Source of the DNA: Endomychus coccineus
Lineage: Eukaryota > Arthropoda > Insecta > Coleoptera > Endomychidae
Assembly (NCBI GenBank): GCA_958510875.1
Contig: OY294070.1
Location: 5,456,001-5,520,000 of the forward strand
Direction of reading: 5' to 3'
Length of the DNA: 64,000 nucleotides
Of the stretch, positions 10,778 through 21,489 are shown in pieces. Numbering within the stretch: position 1 is the first letter of the stretch; the number at the start of each line of letters is the position of its first letter. Position numbers and translations under genes: made by a program. Under the pieces are notes generated by a model, which saw nothing but the letters and a program-made list of their open reading frames with translations, made no database searches and was not told where the DNA came from.

Positions 10778-11740
10778 AGTGAGAGGATCTTTATTATTAT
10801 TAGTATTATCAATTAAGCGGCAGGGGGTATTGCGGGTCCTCAATCCATAGGTCGAAGCACTCTGCACACCGTGTCTCGTGTCACCTAGTGGAGCGGTTTC
10901 CACACACGAATGTTCACCTATCAACCAGTAGGGTGGTTCCTGCCCGAGAGTGTTCACCATTCTCCCCCAGATGAACGATTCCTGAAGAGGTTAACACTAG
11001 CTTCGTGATATTTTACTTAAACTTAGACCTAGGGAAGCGGTTCCCACTCGAGAGTGTTCACCTGGCTCCAGAGGTAGGCGGGATCGGTTCCCACTCCAGA
11101 GTGTTCACCAGGGTGCCCAAGGTGGACAAAGCCACCTACCCAACTCCCAGTCGGGACCGGGTAGGGGGTTAATGCCCTGAAGAGGCTTAGCACCATCTCC
11201 GTATCTAGGTTCTGGATCTCCTCAGTGTCGCATAGCTCTACTGAGAGTGCTCTGCGTCTTGGGGGGATCAGTGTTACGCATCTGCACAGAATGTGCATGG
11301 ATTTTTCGTTTTTCCTTTTGCACCACCTGCACAAAGGAGAATCGCTGAAGTTCATCTTGTGGAGGTGGTACTCCTGTGTCAATATCTATGTCAGCAGTTT
11401 GACATCGGTCTTAATCATGTTCCTCACTTGCTGAAACCAGTCTTCCATAATGTGCGGTCCAAACAGTGCCTTCGACTGCCTGCAACCGTTCAATAGTTTC
11501 CACTCCTCCGACTGTTGTGTTCTGACCCAGCAGTGGATTGTCTCTTTGATTTTACTATTCCGATTCCAGATGCCCGCTGTTGTGTAGATGTATATGCACC
11601 TATTTACATAGTATCTACGCTTGAAGAATGGTGGCGTGTTTGGCCAAGGTTTCTGGCTCCATCGGTGAGCCATATTTCACCATTGGTTGGCAGAGCTGAT
11701 TGGTTATAGTTTAACCAATCTTCTTTGGGGGGTATGCCTA
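10778..11740 (-). pseudogene. Non-LTR retrotransposon 3' end (RNase H tail, zinc motif, 3' UTR)
   Basis: Minus-strand frames at 11673-11386 and 11382-11029 give the end of an RNase H-bearing pol. KETIHCWVRTQQSEEW is followed by a frame change and then LCRWCKRKNEKSMHILCRC, the CxxC...HxxxC motif that ends R1/LOA/Jockey-type pol proteins. The 3' UTR carries repeats of 'gagagtgttcacc' (10905-11120) and ends in an ATT-rich tail near 10790. Related 3' ends are at 23684-23885 (plus) and 31370-31925 (minus), so this is a repeated family. Confidence 0.75.
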
Positions 11741-12615
11741 TACGATACTTCTTATCAAAGGTGTATCGTGGTGGAGGATCTTAATACTTTGAAAGTAGTT
11801 TTAGTGGAAAACGGTGATTATTTCGTACTTATTAGTTGTACGTAATCAGTTGTTGCCATCTTGTTGTTTAATATCATTAATTCATGCATTGTTGATCAAT
11901 TCATTCACTCATAGCTGAATATCCATTCTATTGGTAATAAAATGTTTTTCATGCAAATAAAATCGGAACGGAATGTCGCGTGGCGCCACCTTCAAGGACA
12001 TTGTAACATCACGGTTTAGGTACTAGCGTGTGAACTGAGTAGAATCAATACAGCCGATTTTACTTCTGCGCCACGCATATATCCTTCAGGCAGGATCGAC
12101 AGTCGTTCCACAATGATAAAATAAGAATTAACTGTAGTTAATTTATATTTTTTTATAGTGACCTGATATTAGTTGTCTTGTAGTTCATATTCAGAGAGGT
12201 TAGTGATTGATTTTTCAATATTATAACTTTAAATGTCCCTTAAATGTCGCTAATGTTAGATGAATAATTTGTTTTATTTATTCAGGACATGCTTTTTCTG
12301 TATTTTTGAAGTCCAAAAGTTGAGATTATAATTCAAGAATGAAACGTAATTTTCAAGTTACATCGTCACAATTAACTCATTTGAGGAGCTCTCTGCATTC
12401 AGTTTATGTTTTTAGCTGAAAGAAGCTAGCTTCTTTTGATATCAAAAATACGTTATATTTCATCAAAACAACCACATCTTAATCCGGTAATGAAAACTGA
12501 CTTAATTAATAAATTCTATTCAATTATGCCTAAATCAACAAAATAGTCTAGATGGTTAAGCAATGGGTTCCCATTCAAGTCCTTCTTTTGCAAAGAACAT
12601 TATTCTATTCTGGCA
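11741..12615. other. No gene recognised
   Basis: AT-rich, with a slightly GC-richer part around 11970-12110. I see no motif, repeat pair or coding frame I can support. Confidence 0.4.
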
Positions 12616-12619
12616 TAGA

Positions 12620-12850
12620 AACGTTGATGAATGATGACATTATTATTTGCTTCGAAGCATCAGTTAGACAAATTCAATGCAAATATAACGTTAATTAATA
12701 GGCTGAATAACAAAGGTCTCAAAATTGTTCCTTGTGGAATTCCAATAACAATACACGCTTTCTTAGAGAACTTATTATTCACTTTGACTTGTACTTTTTG
12801 CGAGTTTAAAGGGATCTTTCTAATTAATTTATCTAGTTTTCTATCATAAA
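12620..12850 (-). pseudogene. Non-LTR reverse transcriptase fragment
   Basis: The minus-strand translation contains VIGIPQGTILRPLLFSLLIN, the RT motif with the PQG turn followed by LLF..I.N. One frame covers about 60 residues and no YxDD follows. Remnant only. Confidence 0.65.
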
Positions 12851-13900
12851 GTCACAATTTAGAGAGTAGGTATTCATAGTACAGTCGATGAAGTCGAAAG
12901 ATGAGATGGATTTTGATGAAATTTGGGGTGTATTTTCATTAAAGGTCCAGGTCTAGGTTTCTGGAAAGTGGGAACATGTGCTTTTTGTTTCGTCCCGAGT
13001 TATTGGTCAATGTGCGTGGAACACATGTCAAAATGAAAAACAAGTGATATATTTGGGTTTTTGGGCCGAAAATAAGACCCCTTGCATCGCATAAAAATGG
13101 TCAAAGATGTAAACTTTAAAAATTAAGCACTCACAAATTGTACGTTCTCGAAAAATTATCATTTCTAGCAACTCTTTTTCTAAACCAATATTTACCCAAG
13201 AAAAAACACTTAGTTTGAGGGGGAAAGGCGGCAAGAACGTTTTTGAAAAATTGAAAAATTTGAACGTACAGATGCATATTTTCCGAGAACGGGGCTATTT
13301 TTTCAGGGCAAGCTGAAATCAAGAAGTACCGACAACTTTTTGAGTTGTCAAATGAGCTGAATCCAGTTCTCTTTTTTAGAGATTTAAACAACTTCAGTCC
13401 AGTGGGCAATATATTAATATGTCGCCATTTTGAGTCCACCATTTTAAATTTGACAAATCCCTTAACAACGACTCGGAAAACCCCTATTACGTGAATTTTT
13501 GACCACTTACAGAGCGGTCGAATTTCGGCTTCAAAAAAAAAAGGCCGTATCTTTTTGGAAAAATCATAATTAACAGAGAAATGTTTATTTAGGTCTCATT
13601 TAAACTCTCCAATTTTCAAAAAAAATTGCCGAAACTTATCTGCCCCCTCAAACTAAGTATTTTTTTCGGTTTTTCGTGAAAAAAAAATGTTCTTATTGCA
13701 TAACAAACAATTCCAAGTGTCACATTTTTTCATTATTGGTCATTCTCGTGTTTCGACACCTTGTTATTTTGATGCGATGCATTTTTTCAAAAAAACTTTG
13801 TTCCTCTCTAATTTAGAAAATTGGCCAGTCTTTGGTCAATATCTCGGCATAAAACAAAAATCAGACACATATAGTGCCTCTATCAGTTAGAAATGGAATA
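12850..13900. repeat. Non-coding foldback-like element
   Basis: 'cacttagtttgagggggaaa' near 13207 is mirrored by 'ctgccccctcaaactaagta' near 13640. The region is full of A/T-runs of the kind found in long-TIR MITEs. No open frame looks real. Ends are not defined. Confidence 0.4.
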
Positions 13901-14118
13901 AAAAACAAAATAAAATCAATAGTGGCTTTTATAAGGTAAACTGACACAACAAAGAATATAATGTAACATTGATCATTAAAATCCCACTTTCTAAAAAATT
14001 CATATCTCACATATTTGGATTACTTACATCTTTCAAAAATGTGCTAACAATATTGTTCCTAAACATGATCTAGTAACTTCATTCAACACAATCTTTCTAA
14101 CTTCATGTTTTATTGCAG

Positions 14119-14920
14119 TTTTCCTTCTTTATCGATGGAAGAGAAAAATTTTGCAGGATCTAAAAAATATCCCCCAGATCATCTCAGGATTCTTCTACAC
14201 AATGGACACGTTGGACGAGACATCATTCAATCAAAAGAGAAAATCAAACATGTGTTCTTCGGATGTAGCGTCATCGATAGCATCAGCGACGAGTTCTTCG
14301 GTGCTCTTTCAGACACAGAAAATTTAATCATAAACGGTAATCAAAAGTTCCCGCAACTCAACAAGAAATTTTTCAAGCATTTTCCGAATTTAACGTTAAT
14401 CTACGTTAACAATAACGACGATTTGGACGTCGAGATCGACTGTTATTGCGACTTGGAGTATCTCAAAATCTTAGCGTTGGAAGATCTTCCTTACGAGCAT
14501 CTATCCAAAAGCATATTCAAAGGTTTGAACTTGCGACGTCTCTCGTTGGTGAATTGCAAAGTTCGCGACATAGACGTAGACGTTTTCAACTCTATGTCCG
14601 AGCTAGAGGAATTGAATTTGTCCAACAACAATTTAACCGGGTTTAAACCCGGTACGTTTGAAGGACTAAACAAACTCAAAGAGTTACTTCTACAGAAAAA
14701 TGATATGGTAGACTTAGAATGGGCACAACATAACGCACTACCTTCTCTGGAATTTATAGATGTAAGTGACAATAAGTTAACGATATTTGATACAGACAAA
14801 ACTAGGATATACTTTCCTAACTTGAAGAAAATTGCCTTACGTGGTAACAAATTGTCTGAAAAAGATGTGGAATCATTGAATAAAAAGTTTACAGAGCTGG
14901 GCATCACCGAAGATACTTAG
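14119..14920 (+). CDS. Leucine-rich-repeat protein, terminal exon
   Basis: About 260 residues with eight or nine LRRs; clear units include LEYLKILALEDLPYE, LRRLSLVNCKV, LEELNLSNNNLTGF, LKELLLQKNDMV and LEFIDVSDNKLTIF. Beside the first units are variants resembling the minus-strand LRR protein at 4740-5489. I start the exon at 14119 because a strong acceptor ('catgttttattgcag') ends at 14118. The frame is then entered in phase 2, so an upstream exon should supply the start and probably the signal peptide, which is absent here. The first internal Met is at 14135. The C-terminus is short and polar, with no membrane anchor. It lies divergent to its relative, 8.6 kb away. Function unknown beyond protein-protein binding. 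Confidence 0.8.
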
Positions 14921-15063
14921 TGAGCCCATGAAATGAAATGAATGAATATTTTTGATGTTATTTGTTTATTAAAATTGTTTAAAGTCATTAGAGTCATTAC
15001 ATTTGGAAGATACTTTGTTATTGTGGCTGTAATTGACTGTGCATTAATAATTGTTTTACGTGA

Positions 15064-15069
15064 AATAAA
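15064..15069 (+). terminator. Polyadenylation signal of plus-strand LRR gene
   Basis: AATAAA about 145 nt after the stop codon at 14918-14920, at a plausible distance for the 3' UTR end. Confidence 0.55.
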
Positions 15070-15269
15070 AATGTGTTGTATTCCAAAGAAAATTTTTCAT
15101 TCAAAGTTTAGTAGTGAATCTACTATACAGGTTGATTCACCGTAAACGCCCCCTCCCCTGTAACTCAGTTATTTCTGGACCGATTTGAGAATTCAAAAAA
15201 CATTTGAAATAACTTCTTAGTGAGCTCTTATACACTACATGAAATATACAGGCTGACCAAAATAAATCT

Positions 15270-15500
15270 TTCAATTTTGCAAATAGTTCCAAAGAATTTT
15301 CACAGACAAACTTGGTGCGGCTTGGAAGTTGCTCAATTCTTTCGCTAACCATTTTGCTATGTTATATGTAGGACAATTAATGTTTGGAATGATTGGTCTC
15401 ATGGAATTACCTGGTTGATAAATCTTAAGTAAGCAGTACAGTTTGGAAAGATTAGAATTCGAAAGACTAAGTTTGTATTTTAAATTATCGGAGATTGCAG
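15270..15500 (-). pseudogene. Penelope-like element RT fragment
   Basis: The minus-strand translation reads NLSKLYCLLKI, then NSMRPIIPNINCPTYNIAKW and LSVKNSLELFAKLK. This is the start of the PLE reverse transcriptase, whose hallmark is LYGLPKIHK followed by RPIVS. Same lineage as 34780-35175 and 38035-38265. The upstream 120 bp (15125-15245) look like a separate MITE ('acaggttgattcaccgtaaa'). Confidence 0.75.
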
Positions 15501-15570
15501 TACTTTAACAGTATTGGTAGCAGATAAAGAGTGATTGTTATTTATTTATGGTGTTTTAGACAAGATACAA

Positions 15571-15875
15571 TCTGTAAAGCCGCATGCGTCAGCATGCATA
15601 ATCGTTCACAGCATGCATGAGGATCGCTCTATCGGCAAGGATGCATGCGTCAGAATGCATGTAGGTAAGTTGCGATTGTAACATCAATATAAAACTGTAT
15701 ATGTAGACCTTATTTCTTACATTACACTGAGTTGTAAACAGATTTGTTCAACATGTTTTGGATTATATTCATTCTTATTCTAACATCGAAGAGAGTCACA
15801 TGTTCACAATTCACAATTGTGAATTAAATAAAATAGTTCATTTTTAAAAAAAGGCGTTTGTGGAGAGCCATCACA
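15571..15875 (+). mobile_element. Ty3/Gypsy LTR
   Basis: Starts TGTAAAG, ends ATCACA and is followed four bases later by a primer-binding site, as expected for a 5' LTR. It has a TATA-like 'tataaaa' at 15688-15694 and AATAAA at 15827-15832. The first 90 bp carry repeated GCATGC words. The internal coding region is missing. A second, inverted partial LTR follows at 15960-16145. Confidence 0.7.
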
Positions 15876-15879
15876 TGAA

Positions 15880-15897
15880 TGGCGCAGTCGGTAGGAT
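15880..15897 (+). promoter_or_regulatory. Gypsy primer-binding site
   Basis: 'tggcgcagtcggtaggat', identical to the sites at 6892 and 7538, placed directly after the LTR. Confidence 0.75.
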
Positions 15898-15959
15898 ACA
15901 AACCTAATTACGTGAGGGCTTTTCAAAAACCTATTTAAAAAAAAATTAACCATTTTATT

Positions 15960-16145
15960 TAATTCAGAATTTTAATACATGTGACTCTCTTCGATGTTAG
16001 GATAAGAATGAATATAATCTAAGACATGTTGAACAACTCTGTTTACAACTCAGTGTAATGTAAAAATGATGATACAAGTTCTTAGAAATAAGGTGTACAT
16101 ATGCAGTTTTATATTGGTGTGACAATCGTAACTCGTATAATGATA
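15960..16145 (-). repeat. Inverted partial copy of the Gypsy LTR
   Basis: The minus strand matches 15667-15800 of the upstream LTR, including 'cattacactgagttgtaaac' and 'catcgaagagagtcac', with an extra insertion of about 15 nt. Only about 80 bp separate the two inverted copies. Confidence 0.7.
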
Positions 16146-16159
16146 GATAAATTGAAAAA

Positions 16160-16740
16160 ATATCAATGAGTCACTGATACGAAAGGCAGGAACGTGAAAC
16201 ATACATTGTATATCAAGGGTTAATTTTTTTAAACCAAATTGAGCCGCATCTGTTCAAAGAAATAGACTCCTTATTTTCGACATGCACCGTATAAGTGGGA
16301 CGCATTCATTATGATTCAGAATGGGGACATAGGAAATGTCGGAAAACGAAGTTTGTGTCAAGGGCAATGATCCAAATTAGGGGATTAGAGACGGTCCCCA
16401 ACTTTTCGCTTGTTATCGAATTGGGTCACTATGGCCGTCGTTGAATATTCTTGTCAAATCGTATAATGCAATGCACACCCTGCTAGTTAAACAGTTCGAT
16501 CATGGAGATCCGAGAGTTAACAAGATAAGAAAATATTCAAACTCGCTAAAGTTTCAACGACGATAACTATTTTATACTTTGAGAATTTTATAGTAGGCTG
16601 TCCATTTGATGGAATGAAAACTGAATCTTGTTTCGATAAAGGTGGAACGTTACACTTTAATCCTCAAGCCAATAAAAGTTGCATTTAGTTTATTAAATAT
16701 CTTCAATAAATAAGAACATTATTTTCTTCATCAAAATATG
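16160..16740. other. No gene recognised
   Basis: No coding frame or repeat pair identified; ordinary AT-rich sequence. Confidence 0.4.
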
Positions 16741-16793
16741 TACCTACCTAGGATTTGAAATAGGTCACATTAACACTTATGCTTTATATTTTC

Positions 16794-16835
16794 GTCTTTA
16801 CGTACGTTTCGGTCTCACGACCATCATCAGAAAAT
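16794..16835 (-). ncRNA. Hammerhead ribozyme, partly decayed helix I
   Basis: On the minus strand the core CTGATGA, helix II GGTC/GACC closed by a GTGA loop, the GAAA box, the CGTACG helix III segment and the TA cleavage dinucleotide are all present. Helix I pairs a 5' ATTTT with AAGAC: three Watson-Crick pairs, a U-G wobble and one mismatch. Cleavage may be weakened. Confidence 0.7.
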
Positions 16836-16981
16836 TTATTATGTGGTGCAATTTAGATTATTCATGGTTCTGTTCGTTTCGGCGACGTGGACATTTTTAA
16901 TTGAAATTGGTGTGATAAGGACGCTTTGTGCTATAGTACAATTAGTTTTGAGAAATCTAGTTTTAGACATCGATACGTTTT

Positions 16982-17017
16982 CTGATGATGGTCGTGAGAC
17001 CAAAACGTACGTTAAGA
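16982..17017 (+). ncRNA. Inactivated hammerhead ribozyme copy
   Basis: CTGATGA and helix II are kept, but the conserved GAAA box is AAAA (17002-17005) and the cleavage site reads GTT. Loss of the first G of the box should abolish activity. Mirror partner of the copy at 16794-16835. Confidence 0.65.
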
Positions 17018-17075
17018 CGAAAATATAAAGCGTAAGTGTTAATATGATCTGTTTCCCGAGAATTTATATCCAAAT

Positions 17076-18490
17076 CAAATTATTTCTATGCACAGGATGG
17101 GCAGATTTCGATGTTTGTACAGGGGGTCCGGATAAGGGTACGGAGGGAGCGGCTGTATCTCAACAATGGTAAGGCCTAGAGGAACACAATGAGCTATAGC
17201 TTTGAAAACATCATTTGATAGATTGGGTAATCCGAATCATTTTGCTCCGCAAAATTTTTTCGTATCTGTCATAATAAGGGAGGGGGAGGCCAATGCATTT
17301 TTCAATATTGACATTTAAATATCTCCTGAACCATTTGACCGATTTGAATATTTTTGATCTAGTTTGAAAGAACATTTTCTGATCTTTTGAAATTTTTGTA
17401 TAACCGTGCAGTTGAAAACAAATAAACTAGAGGGCGTTATCTGCAGCGATTAAACATTTCTGTGATTTTTGGAAAAATGTCAACTGGAACGGTACTATTT
17501 CCTTGACAGACCTTAGCCATCATAAACATACCTAAATTTAAGTGAAAGTCGCATCGCGATATCTCCATCCGTTCTCGATTTATGGGAGGAAATGTTAAAA
17601 ATTCGAGTACCTACCTCCATCGGATCAAGTTACCTTTGCGAGAAAAACAAATCACATAGCCATGGTAACCGATCTAATTTAAATAACGGTTCAATTTTCT
17701 TCACACTTAGCACAAAATTGTTAACACTTCAAACATTCCTTCACACTTTATACAGGTTTAGTGCTGGTTCAAAACTAGTTTAAATTTCTAGAAGATGACG
17801 TGGTTACCCGTTCTCAGGGTAAGACCAGGTATTGCAGAAGAGTTTTTTCACGTCGTAATCATCACTAGCAACCTTTATATCACCTCTCGAACAGTTAACG
17901 AACATTAAAAATAATTTTCTAATGAGATTCATCGATATCCAGAGCGTCAGGACCCTGGATACCCTGGGGATGGTCCAGGGGGACCTTAGGAAATTTTGTT
18001 GATAACATATTCATGTTCCGCGACCCCAAAAACCCCGAGAAACGAATTCGAGTCCGTTTTTTTTATTCACCTCAAAAAGTGTACTCAGCAGAATGCATTT
18101 TTTGACTGTAGAAATGCACAAAATTTTTCCGCAAAAAAAACTACCGTACAAATTTTTCAAATCACTTTCTGAATCGGATACAGAAAACCGCATCTCAATC
18201 CATCCAACTGCGCACGTTTGGAAGGTTTGTCCTATTTTAGTGCTTTATTTCCTCGACTATAAGTGAATTAGGTAAGTTATTTCAAGATAGCTGATGTTGC
18301 AGATAGTAGTAATATACTTATTGCCTCCTTGCTTAATCATAGAAAATAACATTCAACAACAAATGCTTATAAAAATAGCTAATTAAGAAAAGGGAACAGA
18401 TTTACAAAAAGAGGCAAATAAGTAACTTTGGCTAATTCGAAACGTGACACCAAATTGAGTTGATTAATTAGTTTTAAGAGTTAACTAGTG
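17076..18490. other. No gene recognised; non-coding repeats likely
   Basis: Phrases such as 'atatctcctgaaccatttga' and 'atatctccatccgttctcga' are of the kind found inside long-TIR MITEs. No coding frame convinces me. Confidence 0.4.
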
Positions 18491-18772
18491 TGTAACGCAG
18501 TGGAGGCTCGTGAATTTTTGAGAGAGGAGGCTGGACATAAAACATTTTTGTAAAAATATACTCTATTCACAGCCTTTTAACCTTTGCACAGCGACCGTAC
18601 CAGCTACTTCAGTGACAAAATTAATTGTTATCCAGCAAGAACCAACGTGGAGGTACAGAGTTTCTCTTGGCAAAAAATTTTTTTGTTCGTTTTTTGTCTT
18701 TTATTTTTTTGGATTTTAAATATTTTTTCTTTTTTTCGGAATTTTTCATATTTTGTTTTTTTTAAATTAATT

Positions 18773-19140
18773 TTATAAACTTTTTTTATATATTAACGGA
18801 ATTCTACGGTCTTTAGTTTGCGAAAGATGATCAATAATATTATCAAAAAATTTATCATTTTGTGTTTTACTAAATCTTTCAATAGATATCAAACTAACAT
18901 TGTATAAACGATTTTGGCCCATTTTATTTCGCATGTAAGTTTTAATTCGTTTGAGAGTAGAAAATGATCCTCCACCGATGCCGACGTGACAGGAATGGTG
19001 ACTGTCAAACAAAGTTGTTTATAAAACTGAGGTAAAACTTGTTGCAAATCATTGTCTATCATATATTTTATCATATCGGCGTGAATGTCGTACTGGCCTA
19101 AAATATCTTTATCCGAGTAGGTATATAACCCATAATTCAT
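18773..19140 (-). pseudogene. hAT transposase C-terminal dimerisation region
   Basis: Two overlapping minus-strand frames join the recognisable motif. LPQFYKQLCLTVTIPVTSAS is in one frame; FSTLKRIKTYMRNKMGQNRL then NVSLISIERF is in the other. This is the hAT C-terminal dimerisation domain as in ZMYM1-like transposases. A frameshift sits inside the motif (about 18975) and the N-terminal zinc finger and catalytic core are gone, so the element cannot move itself. Confidence 0.85.
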
Positions 19141-19779
19141 TGTGCAGTGCTATTTTATCAAAAAATTTATATTTTAGAACTAAGTTACACAAAAAACTTC
19201 AATTCATGTAAATCGGAAAATCGAATCTCAATTTGACCTTTAATAGTATCTAAAATTTCATAAAAAAAGTTGTTTATAATGTAGTTTCTTGTCTACCAAA
19301 TTATATGTTTTCCTCCTTTAACAATATTCTGTTTACCCGTTAATTTAAACTTAATACTCTATGTAATATGTTCCTGCAATTTTTCATGTCTGTCTATACC
19401 ACGAGCTGAATTTTTCAAATCATCATAACCCAAGTGCCCCCAACATGAAGTTGTATCAGATGTAAATAGCAAGCAATACAAGCAATATAATTCATTGTGT
19501 ACCTCAGATCCCGTTAACCTTAAATATTTTTTACAATTATCAGTATCAAATCATCGATTTTGAAACATACCTTTCATCACTAATCTTTTCAGCAACTAAA
19601 TCACTACTCAGTTTAACGTTTGATAACCAAAAAACTCTTTGTTAATAACTCACCGAACGACCGAACAGATAAATTATAACTTAACCTTACATCGCTTTAC
19701 GAAACAAAAACAACAACTGCCAGAGCACGTGTCGAAGTTTGCAGCCGCGGCAAGTAATCGTATTTTATACCACCGCCGG

Positions 19780-19803
19780 GCAACGAGGTCTATACCTCGT
19801 TGC
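19780..19803. repeat. Perfect 10-bp hairpin inside the hAT element
   Basis: GCAACGAGGT and ACCTCGTTGC flank a 4-nt CTAT loop. Possibly a subterminal recognition structure; function not shown. Confidence 0.6.
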
Positions 19804-20117
19804 GCCGGGAGCGTACGAGAAGCTAGCCTCCATAGGCTGTTGCCATATTCGCTGTTTTACCCTATTTGTGAATTGAACTGGTTGGAAAAACGGCAACTGT
19901 GTTGACCACACGTATTTAGCGTTTGAGATATATAGAGAATCTAGCCTCTGGCCACTGTTGCCAGATAAAAAATAACTACTGAGAACGGGGAATTAATTGT
20001 AAAATTTAAAGAATTATCAGAGAAACAGGAAATAAAATGGAGAATGATCATTAAGATGAATTGGTGAGGAGGCTGAGCCTCCTTAGCCTCCTTCGTGGAG
20101 CCGCCACTGGTGTAACG

Positions 20118-20550
20118 TTGTGTTTGATAAAGATGTCGTTAGAAACATTCTATAAATTCAAACACAGCGATTCCCATCGAACCTGTAGGACAATGATGCG
20201 TCTTGTCACTACCAGGGATGTCCTGCACACAGTGCTACAAAGTAAAAAAATCCTCATTCAAGAAATCACGTTATTCTTGAAAAACAATTTACAATCAGTA
20301 GGACCAAAAGTACAAGCGAAATATAAATTTAATTAACACGTTTAATTGAAAAATTTTAATATAAAATAAATAACTAAGAACTGAGATTATTTTGAGAAAC
20401 AAAACTCTTAGTATAAAAGGTTTTCATATGACCTCCCTCCATAGATTTTCCCAATCCACTTGTAACCTCCTGCAATCTAGCTTTTTCCAGTCTTCTCTAC
20501 AGGCTGTTCGTATTTCTACCTTGAGGTCATTTCTACTTATCTACACAGAT
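20118..20550. other. No gene recognised
   Basis: Only short frames; nothing identified. Confidence 0.4.
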
Positions 20551-20554
20551 GTTT

Positions 20555-20780
20555 ATTTCGTACGTTTCGGTCTCACGACCATCATCAGGAGATGTATCAA
20601 TTTCTGAAAGCTAATTGTATCATCATAACGAAGGAAACCAATTATTATAAAATATCTATTCTGGAGATGATTCACATAAAACGTGACTCCAAGTCTGTAA
20701 ATCATAGAACAGATACTCAGTCATTAAGTCAGATTTATACTAATTTAATTAATTGTAACCTTTGAAAATAAAGAATGCTC
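20555..20780 (+). mobile_element. PLE remnant: inverted pseudo-LTR plus C-terminal tail
   Basis: A minus-oriented hammerhead (20559-20588) is followed by plus-strand sequence (20625-20755) that matches the 3' coding tail of the PLE at 46262-48430 ('ggaaaccaattattataaaa', 'gatgattcacataaaacg'). The order, inverted pseudo-LTR then sense body, is the same as in that larger copy, with nearly all of the body deleted. Confidence 0.65.
20559..20588 (-). ncRNA. Hammerhead ribozyme truncated at its cleavage site
   Basis: CTGATGA, helix II, GAAA and CGTACG are intact on the minus strand, but the sequence leaves the family consensus right after CGTACG. The TA and helix I 3' strand are missing, so self-cleavage is not possible. 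Confidence 0.6.
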
Positions 20781-21335
20781 AAATAGCAATATTTCTAAGA
20801 AGGTCTGACGCTATTTTTCTATTACCTCATGAATCTTTAACATCTGGTTCGGAAGTGAATACGTGTGAGTTATATTTTGGCTCAGGCTCAGTCCTTCAGT
20901 CGCATTACAAACTACGTGATTAGTATATTAGTATATTGTATTCCGAATACATAAGCACGATACAGAAACTGAAATGTACAAATTAGTGAAGAGAATAAAG
21001 GAACCTGGTTGAGAGAACAATGATATTAACAATGGCAACATGTTGATATTCATGAACATGTCGAATGAGGCACATCCTATATATTGCGCAGACTTTCTGC
21101 ATGTAGTGAGCAGAGCGGAAAAAGTACCATTTAAAAAAAATCTCATAATTAGTTGAACGTCTTATTAACCATGCTTCCATTAGGGTTTTTTATTTTAAGA
21201 GAAAAAAGCTCGAGAACCTAGACTATTATTGAATCCTTGAAGCATACCAACGCCTGCGCTTCCCGTGTTTGCGACGTACGCCTCTAGAGGACGCTGTACG
21301 GGAAGCTTTTTCAGTTTCAGGCCAGCTTTTCAGCA
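20781..21335. other. No gene recognised
   Basis: Short frames only. The last 100 bp rise in GC content and lead into the candidate first exon. Confidence 0.35.
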
Positions 21336-21339
21336 GTGA

Positions 21340-21475
21340 AAACCCCGCGACATGCACGTTCAGACAATAATGCGGTGGTCAAACTAAGTTAGTGTTTAAG
21401 TGTTTTAGTTGCGGGTAGTTTAGTGAATAGGGTTTCGTAATATAGTTTTAATGGATACCTTAAGCTCTCTTCCAG
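21340..21475 (+). CDS. Candidate first exon of an unidentified gene
   Basis: A GC-richer leader carries an initiator-like 'ttcagacaata' and runs to ATG at 21451. The reading MDTLSSLP ends at 'ccag|gtaggt', a good splice donor (intron from 21476), leaving one base of the next codon. The coding part is eight codons and one base. No TATA box is seen. The exon at 26081 would continue this frame in phase. Not recognised as any known protein. Confidence 0.35.
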
Positions 21476-21489
21476 GTAGGTTCTGACTC

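Larger units (their letters stand above)
16741..17075. repeat. Head-to-head PLE pseudo-LTRs
   Basis: A minus-oriented pseudo-LTR end (16755-16840) faces a plus-oriented one (16980-17070). The 140-bp middle ('gattattcatggttctgttc') matches the pseudo-LTR body at 48195-48300. No coding part of the element is present. Each end holds a hammerhead motif; the left retains its core, the right is mutated. Confidence 0.75.
18498..20109 (-). mobile_element. hAT transposon, internally decayed
   Basis: Begins CAGTGGAGGCTC and ends with the inverted GAGCCGCCACTG, typical hAT-type termini. It is flanked on both sides by the exact 8-bp duplication GTGTAACG (18490-18497 and 20110-20117), the hAT signature. 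The 1.6-kb body keeps only the C-terminal part of a transposase on the minus strand (18773-19140). A strong hairpin lies at 19780-19803. Subterminal sequence near the right end repeats 'gaggctgagcctccttagcc'. Confidence 0.9.

Noticed and set aside
14491..14907. 138-codon minus-strand frame
   Set aside because: Antisense of the plus-strand LRR exon; its Ser/Asn/Leu-rich text mirrors the LRR codons.
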